64,000 bases of DNA from Pelomonas sp. Root1444 (GTDB lineage Bacteria; Pseudomonadota; Gammaproteobacteria; Burkholderiales; Burkholderiaceae_C): NCBI RefSeq assembly GCF_001426885.1, contig NZ_LMFP01000003.1, positions 922,720-986,719 on the forward strand, read 5' to 3'. The position numbers and the translations under genes are program-made. Shown piece by piece: positions 1 through 11,606 of this stretch (within the stretch, counting starts at the first letter, position 1; every line of letters begins with the position of its first letter). The notes below the pieces were generated by a model. That model was given only the letters and a program-made list of their open reading frames with translations. It was not told the origin of the DNA and ran no database searches.

Positions 1-120
1 CGCAGCGGCCTTCTTGGCCGGAGCGGCCTTCTTCGCCGGAGCTGCAGCCTTCTTGGCGGCGGCCTTCTTCACCGGGGTTGCAGCGGCCTTCTTGGCCGGA
101 GCTTTCTTTGCAGTTGCCAT
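1..120 (-). CDS. Histone H1-like lysine/alanine-rich DNA-binding protein, 3' end outside window
   Basis: Read on the minus strand from an ATG at 120, the frame encodes a peptide built of PAKKA/AAKKA units (it begins MATAKKAPAKKAA). The frame stays open to the left edge, so only about the first 40 residues are visible. A ribosome binding site GGAG lies 6-7 bases before the ATG. Such tails are typical of the histone H1-like nucleoid proteins of Burkholderiales, which bind DNA without strong sequence preference. Some of these proteins carry the repeat as a tail on an HU or H-NS-like fold; that part would lie outside the window, so the exact family is open. Seen: repeat, start and binding site. 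Inferred: nucleoid role. Confidence 0.75.
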   Translation of the reverse strand, partial: MATAKKAPAKKAAATPVKKAAAKKAAAPAKKAAPAKKAAA

Positions 121-160
121 GGTTTTCTCCTTGATCAAGTGGAAAAGTCACCGCTCTGTA

Positions 161-172
161 CGGACCGGTCCG
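161..172. promoter_or_regulatory. 12-bp perfect palindrome upstream of the histone-like gene
   Basis: CGGACCGGTCCG is a perfect palindrome 40 bases before the start of the histone-like gene, in the 209-bp gap between it and nrdB. It could be an operator. No regulator is assigned, and in GC-rich DNA chance is possible. Nothing else convincing was seen in this gap. Confidence 0.25.
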
Positions 173-329
173 CCCAGATACGGCTATTCACCGCTCGAGA
201 GTCGCCCAGGAGGAGCGCCTCGATACGGTGAATGGGATCGCCATGCAGCCCCGCCACGTCTGGCGTGTTGATGCGGGTTTCGCTCGGTGACTGCATTGGC
301 CAGGTCTTGATCTCGTTGCGGCCGGGACT

Positions 330-1502
330 TCAGTCCCAGCTCAATGCCCCGCCCGACTGGTACTCGATGACGCGGGTCTCGAAGAAGTTGCGTTCCTTCT
401 TCAAGTCGATCATCTCGCTCATCCACGGGAAGGGGTTTTCTTCGTTCGGGAACAGGGCTTCGAGGCCGATCTGCACTGCACGGCGGTTGGCGATGAAGCG
501 CAGATAGCCCTTGAACATCGAGGCGTTGAGGCCCAACACGCCGCGCGGCATGGTGTCCTCCGCATAGCGGTACTCCAGCTCGACCGCCTTCAGGAACAGC
601 GCCTTGATCTCGGCCTTGAACTCGGCCGTCCAGAGGTGCGGGTTCTCGAGCTTGATCTGGTTGATCAGGTCGATGCCGAAGTTGCAGTGCATGGACTCGT
701 CGCGCAGGATGTACTGGTACTGCTCGGCCGCGCCGGTCATCTTGTTCTGGCGGCCCATCGCCAGGATCTGCGTGAAGCCGACGTAGAAGAACAGGCCTTC
801 CATCAGGCAGGCGAAGACGATGAGCGACTTCAGCAGCGTCTGGTCGGCCTCGGGCGTGCCCGTGACGAACTCGGGCTTCATGATCGCCTCGATGAAGGGG
901 ATCAGGAACTCGTCCTTGTCGCGGATCGACTTCACCTCGTTGTAGGCGTTGAAGATCTCGCTCTCGTCCAGGCCCAGGCTCTCGACGATGTACTGGTAGG
1001 CGTGCGTGTGGATGGCTTCTTCAAAAGCCTGGCGCAGCAGGAACTGGCGGGCCTCGGGCGCCGTGATGTGGCGGTAGGTGCCCAGCACGATGTTGTTGGC
1101 GGCCAGCGAGTCCGCGGTGACGAAGAAGCCGAGGTTGCGCTTGATGATGCGGCGCTCGTCTTCGGTCAGGCCGTTGGGATCCTTCCAGAGCGCGATGTCG
1201 CGGCTCATGTTCACTTCCTGCGGCATCCAGTGGTTGGCGCAGGTGGCGAGGTACTTCTCCCAGGCCCACTTGTACTTGAACGGCACCAACTGATTGACGT
1301 CGGTCTGGCCGTTGATGATGCGCTTGTCGGCGGCCTTCACGCGACGTGCCGTCGCCGGTTCGCCGGACAGTTGGGGAGCAGGAATCGAGACGCTGGCGGC
1401 TCCGTGCGCAGACGCCGATACAGGCGTCGCCGAAGGCATGACCGCGAGAGGCTTCGCGGCGTGGGTATCAGTGGACTTCAGGTCTTCGTCCCAATCCAGC
1501 AT
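330..1502 (-). CDS. nrdB: Ribonucleoside-diphosphate reductase, beta subunit
   Basis: 390-residue NrdB, the radical-generating subunit that works with NrdA to reduce ribonucleoside diphosphates to deoxyribonucleotides in the cytoplasm. The ferritin-like carboxylate ligands are visible: the Asp in FVTADSL, then the [12 protein letters not shown] helix with Glu, His and, four residues after the His, the expected radical Tyr, and DESMHCNF further on. About the first 65 residues are a low-complexity Ala/Pro/Ser extension before the conserved core. The ATG at 1502 has AGGAAAG about 6 bases upstream. It lies 156 bp downstream of nrdA on the same strand; the gap holds strong hairpins, so its level may be set separately from nrdA. 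Confidence 0.97.
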   Translation of the reverse strand: MLDWDEDLKSTDTHAAKPLAVMPSATPVSASAHGAASVSIPAPQLSGEPATARRVKAADKRIINGQTDVNQLVPFKYKWAWEKYLATCANHWMPQEVNMSRDIALWKDPNGLTEDERRIIKRNLGFFVTADSLAANNIVLGTYRHITAPEARQFLLRQAFEEAIHTHAYQYIVESLGLDESEIFNAYNEVKSIRDKDEFLIPFIEAIMKPEFVTGTPEADQTLLKSLIVFACLMEGLFFYVGFTQILAMGRQNKMTGAAEQYQYILRDESMHCNFGIDLINQIKLENPHLWTAEFKAEIKALFLKAVELEYRYAEDTMPRGVLGLNASMFKGYLRFIANRRAVQIGLEALFPNEENPFPWMSEMIDLKKERNFFETRVIEYQSGGALSWD

Positions 1503-1581
1503 GGTGTCTTTCCTATCACTTCGAATTATCGGCAGTGCTTGTGCAAATCAACAAGAACTAGCTACAGCTATTTGCAGCGTT

Positions 1582-1601
1582 CGCGCAAAGTTTGTTGCGC
1601 G
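1582..1601. promoter_or_regulatory. Inverted repeat in the nrdA-nrdB gap
   Basis: CGCGCAA and TTGCGCG flank a 6-base loop (AGTTTG), giving a perfect 7-bp stem about 80 bases upstream of nrdB. It follows the larger hairpin at 1620-1649 in the direction of transcription. It may be part of an attenuator or an RNA processing site. Confidence 0.35.
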
Positions 1602-1619
1602 TGGGCATCGAAAACAGAA

Positions 1620-1649
1620 GGCGCCAACTTGTCTATACAAGTTGGCGCC
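1620..1649 (-). terminator. Strong hairpin after nrdA: terminator or attenuator
   Basis: A perfect 12-bp stem (GGCGCCAACTTG pairing with CAAGTTGGCGCC) with the loop TCTATA begins about 10 bases after the nrdA stop codon. On the minus strand it is followed by a T-containing run (TTCTGTTTTCG), weaker than a classic U-tract. It probably causes partial termination or protects the nrdA 3' end, lowering nrdB relative to nrdA. Confidence 0.6.
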
Positions 1650-1658
1650 ACTGCTTCA

Positions 1659-4574
<2,916 letters not shown>

Positions 4575-4805
4575 GAGGAATCCTTTTATCGAGAAATGAC
4601 GGGCCCATGCGCGGCGGCAACCCGGGGGTCGGGCCGGCGCATCGAGCGTTGCTTCAGTGGGGTATTTCGTCCCTGCCGGTCCCTTGCCAGGCCGGCATTC
4701 CGGCTGGCGCCTCGGGCGCATCGCTGCGGGCTCCAAGCCACAGCAGACAGCGAATCCAAGGGGATGGTCATGGGCATCGACTGGGTCAGCAGGATATCAC
4801 GAAGG

Positions 4806-4821
4806 ACACTATATCTATGGC
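4806..4821 (-). promoter_or_regulatory. NrdR box 1, overlapping the nrdA -10
   Basis: The + strand reads ACACTATATCTATGGC, close to the NrdR box consensus (ACACWATATWTWGTGT). It overlaps the proposed -10 element of nrdA and starts exactly 31 bp from the second box, about three helical turns, the usual NrdR spacing. Confidence 0.75.
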
Positions 4822-4836
4822 TCCCAGCCCTTCCAA
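4808..4836 (-). promoter_or_regulatory. Predicted sigma-70 promoter of nrdA
   Basis: On the minus strand TTGGAA (4836-4831) and TATAGT (4813-4808) are separated by 17 bases. The two NrdR boxes cover the -10 and the region just upstream of the -35, as expected for repression. The leader to the nrdA ATG would be about 225 nt. Confidence 0.6.
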
Positions 4837-4852
4837 GCACTACCCCTAGTGT
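4837..4852 (-). promoter_or_regulatory. NrdR box 2, upstream of the nrdA -35
   Basis: GCACTACCCCTAGTGT has the dyad ends of an NrdR box (CACTA...TAGTG) and sits 31 bp from box 1. The AT-rich centre is replaced by CCCC, so affinity may be lower. Confidence 0.7.
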
Positions 4853-5124
4853 CAAACCCGAGTTCAGATTCAGCTGGAAAAAGTGCCCGCGCGCGCCTTC
4901 ACCCGATCACATCGGGCTTCGTCCCGCGCAACCCGCATCAGCACTGGGCTGGCGGGCCGAAGCGTGGCGCCAGGCCGCGCCGTTGCTGGGTTTGGCATGC
5001 GGGGCCTGCATGCCGCGAGCGGCTTGCGGTGGATTCAAGCAGGGCAAATCCCGAGGTGCAACGAAACGCACACGCGCGCGGGTCGCGCCTCAAGCCGTTC
5101 GGCAAGGCGCGCCGGCCAAGCGCC
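4853..5124. other. Gap between the nrdA promoter and the pilR 3' end
   Basis: Beyond the NrdR boxes this 270-bp stretch up to the pilR stop shows no gene with plausible composition, no convincing hairpin and no clear operator. Open frames that cross it are antisense or frame artefacts of the neighbouring genes. Confidence 0.5.
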
Positions 5125-6576
5125 TCAGCTCTCGCCCGCGGAGATCGCCAGTCGGGCCATGCGATAGCGGATCTGGCGCAGCGAGAGGCCGAGGCTGGCC
5201 GCCGCGGCCGTGCGGTTGAAGCGGTGCAGCTCGAGCGCGCGCAGCAGGATGGCACGCTCGACCTCGTCGAGGTAGCTGGCCAGGTCGCTCGGCAACTGCT
5301 CGGGCAGCGACAGGCCTTCTGCGGTCGGCACCGCGGCGACTGGCGTCTCCAGCGCGGCGAACTGCGATTCGCCGCGCCCCTCATCCAACAGCGCGTCGGG
5401 CAGACCGAGGTCGTCGGCGTCTATCCATTCACCGCCCGCCAGCGCCAGCGCGCGGTGCAACAGGTTCTCCAGCTCGCGCACGTTGCCGGGGAAGGCATAG
5501 CGTGACAGCGTCTGCAGCGCGCCGGCCGTCAGTCGCGGCGTGGGCGACACGCCCGCATCCTGTGCGATGCGGGCCAGCACGCGGTTGCTGATCAGCCCCA
5601 GGTCCTCCAGCCGCTCGCGCAGCGGCGGCACACGGATCTGGATGACGTTGAGCCGGTAGAACAAGTCCTGCCGGAAGCGCCCGCCCGCCACCTCTGCACC
5701 CAGGTCCTTGTGCGTGGCGCTCAGGATGCGCACGTTGATCGGCGTCTCCGCCGTCGCGCCGACCGGGCGCACCGAGCGCTCCTGGATGACGCGCAGCAGC
5801 TTGCTCTGCATGGCCAGCGGCAGATCGCCGATCTCGTCGAGGAACAGCGTGCCACCGTCGGCCGCCTGGAAGAAGCCCTCGCGGTCCTCGTTCGCGCCGG
5901 TGAAGGCGCCCTTGCGGTAGCCGAAGAACTCGGCCTCCAGCAGGTTCTCCGGGATGGCGCCGCAGTTGACGGCGACGAAGCGCCCCGTGGCGCGGGCGCC
6001 GTGGTCGTGGATGGCACGCGCCACCAGCTCCTTGCCCGTGCCGGATTCACCCTGCACCAGCACTGGTGCCATGCTGCGCCCGACCTTCTCGATCAGCGCG
6101 CGCACCGCGCGGATGGCCGGCGACTCGCCGACCAGCCGCAGCGCGGTGGCCGTGCCGATCGACGAGGACACCGGCGGCGCCGCCGGTTCGGGCGCCTTCG
6201 CGGGCGGCTGGCGGCCCAGCGCCGAGCCGACCACCAGGCGGAACTGGCGCAGGTCCACCGGCTTGGTCAGGTAGTCGAAGGCGCCGGCCTTCAGCGCCTC
6301 CACCGCGTTCTCGGCCGAGCCGAAGGCCGTGATGACGATGGCCTTCTCCGGCCGCGCGGCCTGCTCCAGCCAGCGCAGCACGGACAGCCCCGAGCCGTCG
6401 GGCAGCTTCATGTCGGTGATGACGGCGCTGTAGGTCGTGGCCTGCAGATGGGCCAGCGCCTCGGCGACCGAGCCGGCGCTGTCGATCTCGTAGCCCTCGC
6501 GCAGCAGTGTCAGCTCGTAGAGCGTGCGCAGGTCGGGCTCGTCGTCGACGACCAGCAGTCGGATGGCAGGGCTCAT
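5125..6576 (-). CDS. pilR: Sigma-54-dependent response regulator PilR
   Basis: 483-residue NtrC-type activator. Order: receiver domain (about 1-120, acidic pocket in LLVVDDEPD, phospho-acceptor Asp in VITDMKLPDGSG); AAA+ domain (about 160-400) with Walker A GESGTGKE, the sigma-54 contact loop GAFTGA and Walker B FLDEIGD; Fis-type helix-turn-helix at the C terminus (AAAASLGLSLRQIRYRMARL), the wording typical of PilR. Known family role: activates pilA (type IV pilin) transcription with RpoN. The ATG at 6576 overlaps the pilS stop as ATGA; longer upstream starts would run into pilS. It is the last gene of the operon. Confidence 0.92.
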   Translation of the reverse strand: MSPAIRLLVVDDEPDLRTLYELTLLREGYEIDSAGSVAEALAHLQATTYSAVITDMKLPDGSGLSVLRWLEQAARPEKAIVITAFGSAENAVEALKAGAFDYLTKPVDLRQFRLVVGSALGRQPPAKAPEPAAPPVSSSIGTATALRLVGESPAIRAVRALIEKVGRSMAPVLVQGESGTGKELVARAIHDHGARATGRFVAVNCGAIPENLLEAEFFGYRKGAFTGANEDREGFFQAADGGTLFLDEIGDLPLAMQSKLLRVIQERSVRPVGATAETPINVRILSATHKDLGAEVAGGRFRQDLFYRLNVIQIRVPPLRERLEDLGLISNRVLARIAQDAGVSPTPRLTAGALQTLSRYAFPGNVRELENLLHRALALAGGEWIDADDLGLPDALLDEGRGESQFAALETPVAAVPTAEGLSLPEQLPSDLASYLDEVERAILLRALELHRFNRTAAAASLGLSLRQIRYRMARLAISAGES

Positions 6577-8252
6577 GCGGATGGCGCGGCACGCAGGCGC
6601 ACGCAGAACTCGTTGGCGGCCGCCTCGGGAGCGCGGCGGTACTCGATGCGGGCGCCGTGGCGCTCGCACAGCTCACGGCAAATATAGAGGCCCAGCCCCG
6701 AGCCGCGGCTGCGCGTCGAGAAGAAGGGCTCGAAAAGATGCCGCTCCACGTCCGGGGGCACCGGTGGCCCGGCGCTGCGCACCACCAGCGCCAGCGCATC
6801 GCCGTCCCGCGCCAGCCGCACCCGCACCGAACCGGCGCCGTCGTCGGCATGGCGCAACGCGTTGTCCAGCAGGTTGACCAGCACGCGGCGCAGGTGCTCG
6901 GCATCGAACAGCCCCAGCAGCTCGGGCGCCTCGATCTGCAGCTGGAAGCGGCTGTCGGCACCGGCCGCCAGGCCATTGACGACGATCCAGTCGACGCAGA
7001 TCTCGTGCACCAGCGCGCTGACGTCCAGCGTCTGCGTGTCCGGCTGCACGCCGGGCGCGACCTCGGTCACGTCGTCCACCAGGCGCTTCAGGCGCTGCAC
7101 GTTGGACGCGACCATGCGCGTCAGCTCCTCGGCGCGCATGCCGGCCACGTCCTCGGCGATCAACGCGTTCGCCTGTGCAATCGCCGCCAGCGGGTTGCGG
7201 ATCTCGTGCGCGATGCCGGCCGACACGCGGCCCATGGCCGCGAGCTTCTCCTGACGGGTGCGCGCCAGCAGCGCACGGTTGTCCTCGACGAACAACACGC
7301 ACAGCTCCTCGCTGCCCTCGCGCTGGCGCGTGAAGCGCAGCCTCAGGCGCAGGCTGCGCGTCACGCCGCTGTCCAATGGCAAGGCCACGTCGATCTCTGC
7401 GCCCGAGCCGCTGGCATGCGCCTGCTCCAGCGCCTGCACCAGCGGTTGCCAGTCGCCGCGGCCGCGCAGCTGCCAGCTCAGCTCGCCGCCGGCCGCGCCC
7501 AGCAGCGTGCGCGCGGCCGGGTTCATCGCCCGCACGCGGCCGCGGCGATCGACGACCAGCACGCCCTCCTGCATCTCGTCGATGACCAGCCGGTTCAGCT
7601 GCTCCTGCTGGCGGGCCAGCGCCAGGCTGCCGCGCGCCGCCCTCTCCTCACGCGCCAGCCGCGCGCTCAGCTCGCCGGCCAGCAGGCTCACCGCGAACAG
7701 CCCGCCACCGACGAGGCCGGCCTGCGTCGTCTTCAAGCCCACGTCCACACCCAGCAACAGCGACCAGGCTGCGGCGAGCAGCAGCCCCAGTGTGGCCATC
7801 GCCGCCGTCGCCAGCGCCAGCCGGCGCGGGCTCAGCACGGCCGCCATCAGCACCGGCATGACGAACAGCGCGCCGTAGTTCACCCCGCTCGGGTCCAGCG
7901 CATGCAGCACGCCGAACAGCAGCAGGTCGATGCCGATCGCGCTCCACCAATGCGGGCTGCTGATGCGCGCCAGGCTGCGCGCCGTCGCGCCGCGGCGCAG
8001 CTGCGGCAGCAGCCACAGCGCGGCGGCGGCCACGGCGTAAAACGCGCTGAGCGCCATCGTCGAGGGCGCCGGGCGGGTCGACAGCAAGGCGGCGATCAGC
8101 TGCGCGCCGATCAGCGCCAGGCCCAGCGCCGCGCGGGCGGCGAGGAAGGCGCGGTACAACCGCTCGAAGGCGGCGCTGCTCTCGGCCGGCTCGGCCGGCG
8201 GGGCTTCGACGAACCAGCTGCCTTGGGACACCCTCTCAGCCCTGGCCTTCAC
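6573..8252 (-). CDS. pilS: Sensor histidine kinase PilS
   Basis: 559-residue membrane histidine kinase, partner of PilR. About the first 210 residues hold several hydrophobic segments (probably six membrane spans), followed by a PAS-like domain (RLVIDEMQEGVLVVDRRG), a HisKA dimerisation domain with the H-box SAGIAHEIRNPLA and a HATPase domain (NLLDNALRHA; GSGLGLYICREL). The start is taken as GTG at 8252, which overlaps the upstream small gene by 17 bases; an alternative GTG at 8231 would avoid most of that overlap. Position and architecture fit PilS better than a generic NtrB-type kinase. Confidence 0.9.
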   Translation of the reverse strand: MKARAERVSQGSWFVEAPPAEPAESSAAFERLYRAFLAARAALGLALIGAQLIAALLSTRPAPSTMALSAFYAVAAAALWLLPQLRRGATARSLARISSPHWWSAIGIDLLLFGVLHALDPSGVNYGALFVMPVLMAAVLSPRRLALATAAMATLGLLLAAAWSLLLGVDVGLKTTQAGLVGGGLFAVSLLAGELSARLAREERAARGSLALARQQEQLNRLVIDEMQEGVLVVDRRGRVRAMNPAARTLLGAAGGELSWQLRGRGDWQPLVQALEQAHASGSGAEIDVALPLDSGVTRSLRLRLRFTRQREGSEELCVLFVEDNRALLARTRQEKLAAMGRVSAGIAHEIRNPLAAIAQANALIAEDVAGMRAEELTRMVASNVQRLKRLVDDVTEVAPGVQPDTQTLDVSALVHEICVDWIVVNGLAAGADSRFQLQIEAPELLGLFDAEHLRRVLVNLLDNALRHADDGAGSVRVRLARDGDALALVVRSAGPPVPPDVERHLFEPFFSTRSRGSGLGLYICRELCERHGARIEYRRAPEAAANEFCVRLRAAPSA

Positions 8253-8481
8253 GGGCCTCGAAGCTGTTGCGGTGGCCCGTGCTGCAAAACACCCCGCCCT
8301 TGCCGGGCAGGGCCTCGTCGGCTGGCAGGTGCATGCCGCACTCGGCGCAGCGCAGCATGGCCTGGGGTTGCGCGGGCGACGCCGGCTTGCTGCGTGCCCC
8401 CGGCTCCCGCGGCCGCGAGCGTTTCACGCCGAGGAAGAAGAAGAACGCTGCCAGCAGCAACAGCAGCAACAGGTACTTCAT
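8236..8481 (-). CDS. Small membrane-anchored zinc-ribbon protein, PP0621 family
   Basis: 81-residue protein. An N-terminal hydrophobic helix (MKYLLLLLLLAAFFFFLGV) anchors it; a short Pro/Ala linker leads to a probable metal site with Cys45, Cys48, Cys66 and His70 (RCAEC...FCSTGH). This matches the PP0621 family often found next to pilS in proteobacteria; its function is not known. Its ATG overlaps the stop of the upstream ccsA-like gene (ATGA), and its end overlaps pilS, so it is part of a tightly coupled four-gene operon. Confidence 0.85.
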   Translation of the reverse strand: MKYLLLLLLLAAFFFFLGVKRSRPREPGARSKPASPAQPQAMLRCAECGMHLPADEALPGKGGVFCSTGHRNSFEAREGQG

Positions 8482-9365
8482 GCGCCGCCCCCGTTCATGC
8501 CGCGCTGCAGGATGACCTCGAGGACGAAGCGCGAGCCGGCGTACGACAGCAGCAGCAGCGCCGCGCCGGCATACAGCCAGCGGGTCGCGCGCCGGCCGCG
8601 CCAGCCGTAGATGCGCCGGCCGACGAGCAGGCCGGCCAGCACCAGCCAGCCCAGCACGGCGAGCAGGTTCTTGTGGTCCCAGCGCCAGGTCGGCGTGAAC
8701 CACCAGCCCAGCAGGATGGCCAGCGACAGGACGCCCACGCCGGCGGCGACGAACTGGAAGGTCAGCCGCTCCAGCTGCAGCAGCGGCATCTGCCCTGAAA
8801 TGGCGCCCGGCGCGGCCTGCTTGTGGCGCAGCCGTGATTCGGCGCGGTTCATCAGAGCCGCATGCAGCACCGCGACGCCGAACAAGCCGTAGGACGCCAG
8901 GCCCAGCACCCAGTGCAGCGGCGCCCAGGGCGATGCGGCCAACGGGCGGCTCTCGCCGGGGAAGCTCCAGGCCAGCAGCACCGCCGCCGCCGCCAGCCAG
9001 GCCAGCACGCGGCGCACGCTGTGCAGCGGCAGGAAGCGGCTTTCGATCAGATAGACCGTCAGCACCAGCCAGGTCGTCATCGACAGCGCCGGCGCGAAAC
9101 CGAAGCGCGCGCCGGGCGTGACCAGGCCGAAGCCGCTGATGTCGATGAAGAGGGCGACGAACTGCGCCGTCCAGGCCAGTGCCATGGGCGGCACCGAGCG
9201 CAGCGGCGGGCGCGTGGGCGCTTGCCCCTCGTCGGGCCGGGCGCGCAGCAGCCCGACCCAGACATAGCCCAGCAGCGCCAGGCCGCTGGCGATGGCCAGC
9301 GCGACGCCAGGGCCGACGGTTCCGGCCGCGGCGGCGTCTCCCAATGGGGCGGGCGATAAACTCAT
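8478..9365 (-). CDS. Cytochrome c assembly-like inner membrane protein (YpjD/CcsA family)
   Basis: 295-residue protein with about eight hydrophobic segments and the WDHK motif (WWFTPTWRWDHKNLLAVLGW) typical of CcsA/HemX-like heme-handling membrane proteins, labelled YpjD in enterobacteria. The ATG at 9365 (MSLSPAPLGD) is chosen because it starts just before the first membrane span; the frame continues upstream only into sequence that is antisense to ffh. It is divergent from ffh with 55 bp between starts, and is the first gene of the ccsA-like/PP0621/pilS/pilR operon. Its precise substrate is not established. Confidence 0.85.
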   Translation of the reverse strand: MSLSPAPLGDAAAAGTVGPGVALAIASGLALLGYVWVGLLRARPDEGQAPTRPPLRSVPPMALAWTAQFVALFIDISGFGLVTPGARFGFAPALSMTTWLVLTVYLIESRFLPLHSVRRVLAWLAAAAVLLAWSFPGESRPLAASPWAPLHWVLGLASYGLFGVAVLHAALMNRAESRLRHKQAAPGAISGQMPLLQLERLTFQFVAAGVGVLSLAILLGWWFTPTWRWDHKNLLAVLGWLVLAGLLVGRRIYGWRGRRATRWLYAGAALLLLSYAGSRFVLEVILQRGMNGGGA

Positions 9366-9420
9366 GGCTGCAGTGTACTTTTGGGTGCCGCGCGTTCTGC
9401 CGGTCCAACCCTCCCCAACG

Positions 9421-10800
9421 ATGGCTTCCAACCTCACCGACCGCCTGAGTCGCCTCGTCAAGACGATGCGCGGCCAGGCCCGCATCACCGAGAGCAACGT
9501 GCAGGACATGCTGCGCGAGGTGCGCATGGCCTTGCTAGAGGCCGACGTGGCCCTGCCCGTGGTGCGCGACTTCATCGCCCGCGTGAAGGAGAAGGCGCTC
9601 GGCCAGGAGGTGGTCGGCTCGCTGAACCCCGGCCAGGTGCTGGTCTCGGTCGTGCACAAGGAGCTCGCCGCGACGATGGGCGAAGGCGTGGCCGACATCA
9701 ACCTCGCCGCCCAGCCGCCCGCCGTCATCCTGATGGCCGGCCTGCAGGGCGCCGGCAAGACGACGACGACCGCCAAGCTCACCAAGCACCTGATCGAGAA
9801 GCGCAAGAAGAAGGTGCTGACGGTCTCCGCCGACGTCTACCGCCCGGCCGCCATCGAGCAGCTGAAGACAGTGACCAAGCAGGCCGGCGGCGAGTGGTTC
9901 CCGTCCGAACCGAACCAGAAGCCGCGTGACATCGTGCTCGCCGCGCTGGACCATGCCCGGCGCCACTACTTCGACGTGCTGCTGGTCGACACCGCCGGCC
10001 GCCTGGCCATCGACGAAGCGCTGATGGCCGAGATCAAGGACCTGCACGCGGCGGTCGATCCGGTCGAGACGCTGTTCGTCGTCGACGCGATGCAGGGCCA
10101 GGATGCCGTCAACACCGCCAAGGCCTTCAAGGAGGCGCTGCCGCTGACCGGCGTCATCCTGACCAAGCTGGACGGCGACTCGCGCGGCGGCGCGGCGCTG
10201 TCGGTGCGCCAGATCACCGGTGCGCCGATCAAGTTCGCCGGGGTCTCGGAAAAGATCGACGGTCTGGAAGTCTTCGACGCCGACCGCCACGCGGGCCGCG
10301 TGCTCGGCATGGGCGACATCGTGGCCCTCGTCGAGCAGGTCACCGCCAACGTCGACATGGCCTCGGCGCAGGCCATGGCGGAGAAGCTCAAGAGCGGCAG
10401 CGGCTTCGACCTGAACGACTTCCTGCAGCAGATCGCGCAGATGAAGAAGATGGGCGGCCTCGGTGGCCTGATGGACAAGCTGCCGCAGAACATGATGGGC
10501 AACAAGCAGCCCGGCCAGGCCGATATGGACCGCGCCGAGCGCGACATGAAGCGCATGGAAGGCATCCTGCGCGCGATGAGCGCCAAGGAGCGATCGCACC
10601 CGGCCCTGCTGATGGACGGCAAGAGCAAGGCCAGCCGCAAGCGCCGCATCGCCGCGGGCGCCGGCGTGCAGATCCAGGACGTCAACCGCCTGCTGAACCA
10701 GTTCGACCAGATGCAGCAGATGATGAAGAAGATGAAGGGCGGCGGCCTGATGAAGATGATGAAGCGCATGGGCGGCATGAAGGGCTTGCCCGGCATGTGA
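9421..10800 (+). CDS. ffh: Signal recognition particle GTPase Ffh
   Basis: 459-residue protein subunit of the signal recognition particle, which binds signal sequences at the ribosome and docks on FtsY. N domain (about 1-90), GTPase domain with G1 GLQGAGKTTTTAKL, DTAGR and TKLDGD, and a Met-rich M domain (QMKKMGGLGGLMDKLPQNM) ending in a run of Met/Lys/Gly repeats. The ATG at 9421 gives the canonical MASNLTDRLSRL start; no strong Shine-Dalgarno is seen. ftsY, its receptor, lies 0.8 kb downstream on the other strand. Confidence 0.97.
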   Translation: MASNLTDRLSRLVKTMRGQARITESNVQDMLREVRMALLEADVALPVVRDFIARVKEKALGQEVVGSLNPGQVLVSVVHKELAATMGEGVADINLAAQPPAVILMAGLQGAGKTTTTAKLTKHLIEKRKKKVLTVSADVYRPAAIEQLKTVTKQAGGEWFPSEPNQKPRDIVLAALDHARRHYFDVLLVDTAGRLAIDEALMAEIKDLHAAVDPVETLFVVDAMQGQDAVNTAKAFKEALPLTGVILTKLDGDSRGGAALSVRQITGAPIKFAGVSEKIDGLEVFDADRHAGRVLGMGDIVALVEQVTANVDMASAQAMAEKLKSGSGFDLNDFLQQIAQMKKMGGLGGLMDKLPQNMMGNKQPGQADMDRAERDMKRMEGILRAMSAKERSHPALLMDGKSKASRKRRIAAGAGVQIQDVNRLLNQFDQMQQMMKKMKGGGLMKMMKRMGGMKGLPGM

Positions 10801-11042
10801 TTGGCCGGGGCAGCCCAGCAGCACAAGCAGCGCGCAGCCGATCAGGCCCAGGCCACCCCACTCCGGCCCAGCACGCCGCGGTGCGCCGGCGGCGGCTGCT
10901 TTCGAGGTCCGGGCGCGCCCGGCGTTCGAGCAACTCGGCTCGAGCGGCCTGGCGCAGGAAACACAAGCGCACACAACTGCCCCCAAGGTCGAAGGAGGGC
11001 GGCGCATGGCCAAACGGCGCGCCGGCCGCTAGGGTGTGGCGC

Positions 11043-11579
11043 ATGCTGAACCTGCAAATCCCCCGCACCGTGGGCGCCTGGCTGAGCCGGCTCACCGGCC
11101 AGGACGCTCCCGCCCGCGCCGAGCTGACCGACACCGTGATGCGCTGGCCGCCCACTCCCGCGCGCGTGCTGGCGAGCGCGGAGCGCCATGCCCACAAATG
11201 CCTCGCCCACGCGCTGGCGCTGGAGCACCCCAGGGGCTACCTGCTCGCACACGTGCCGCTGCACAAGCTGGTGCGCGTGCCGCGCCACAACTCGTACCGG
11301 GAGTGGCTGTCGCGCACCGGGCTGCTGACCGTCGACTTCGCGCTGTGCGACGAGCACGGCGTGGTGCGGTCGGTGGTGCTGATGCCGCTCAACGACGACC
11401 CACTGCGCCAGGCGCGCAAGCGCGACCGCCTGCTGCGCGTGCTGGGCGCCACCGACCTGGCCGTCACGTCGTGGGACCGCGCCTGGCAGACCGACGACGG
11501 CGAACGGCTGCGCAGCGCCCTTTTTCCGAAGCCACGGGGTGCCGGCTATTTCGCCGACACGCCGCACGCAGCTCATTGA
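11043..11579 (+). CDS. DUF2726 domain protein
   Basis: 178-residue cytoplasmic protein with no signal peptide. The core (about 85-160: LVRVPRHNSYREWLSRTGLLTVDFALCDEHGVVRSVVLMPL..., written here in parts; then ARKRDRLLRVLGA) fits DUF2726, a domain distantly related to restriction-endonuclease-like folds in which a conserved D/x/K pattern and a KRD segment occur. Function unknown. The ATG at 11043 is used; the frame is open further upstream but that part overlaps the ffh stop and is compositionally non-coding. It converges on ftsY with a 27-bp gap. The 242 bp between ffh and this gene hold no clear terminator or RNA. Confidence 0.65.
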   Translation: MLNLQIPRTVGAWLSRLTGQDAPARAELTDTVMRWPPTPARVLASAERHAHKCLAHALALEHPRGYLLAHVPLHKLVRVPRHNSYREWLSRTGLLTVDFALCDEHGVVRSVVLMPLNDDPLRQARKRDRLLRVLGATDLAVTSWDRAWQTDDGERLRSALFPKPRGAGYFADTPHAAH

Positions 11580-11606
11580 GCGACCCGGCGGCGCGGGCGC
11601 GCCAGG

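Noticed and set aside
10801-11042. Search for 4.5S RNA, tRNA or terminator after ffh
   Set aside because: No cloverleaf, no GGAAG-type SRP loop in a hairpin, and no U-tract hairpin found.
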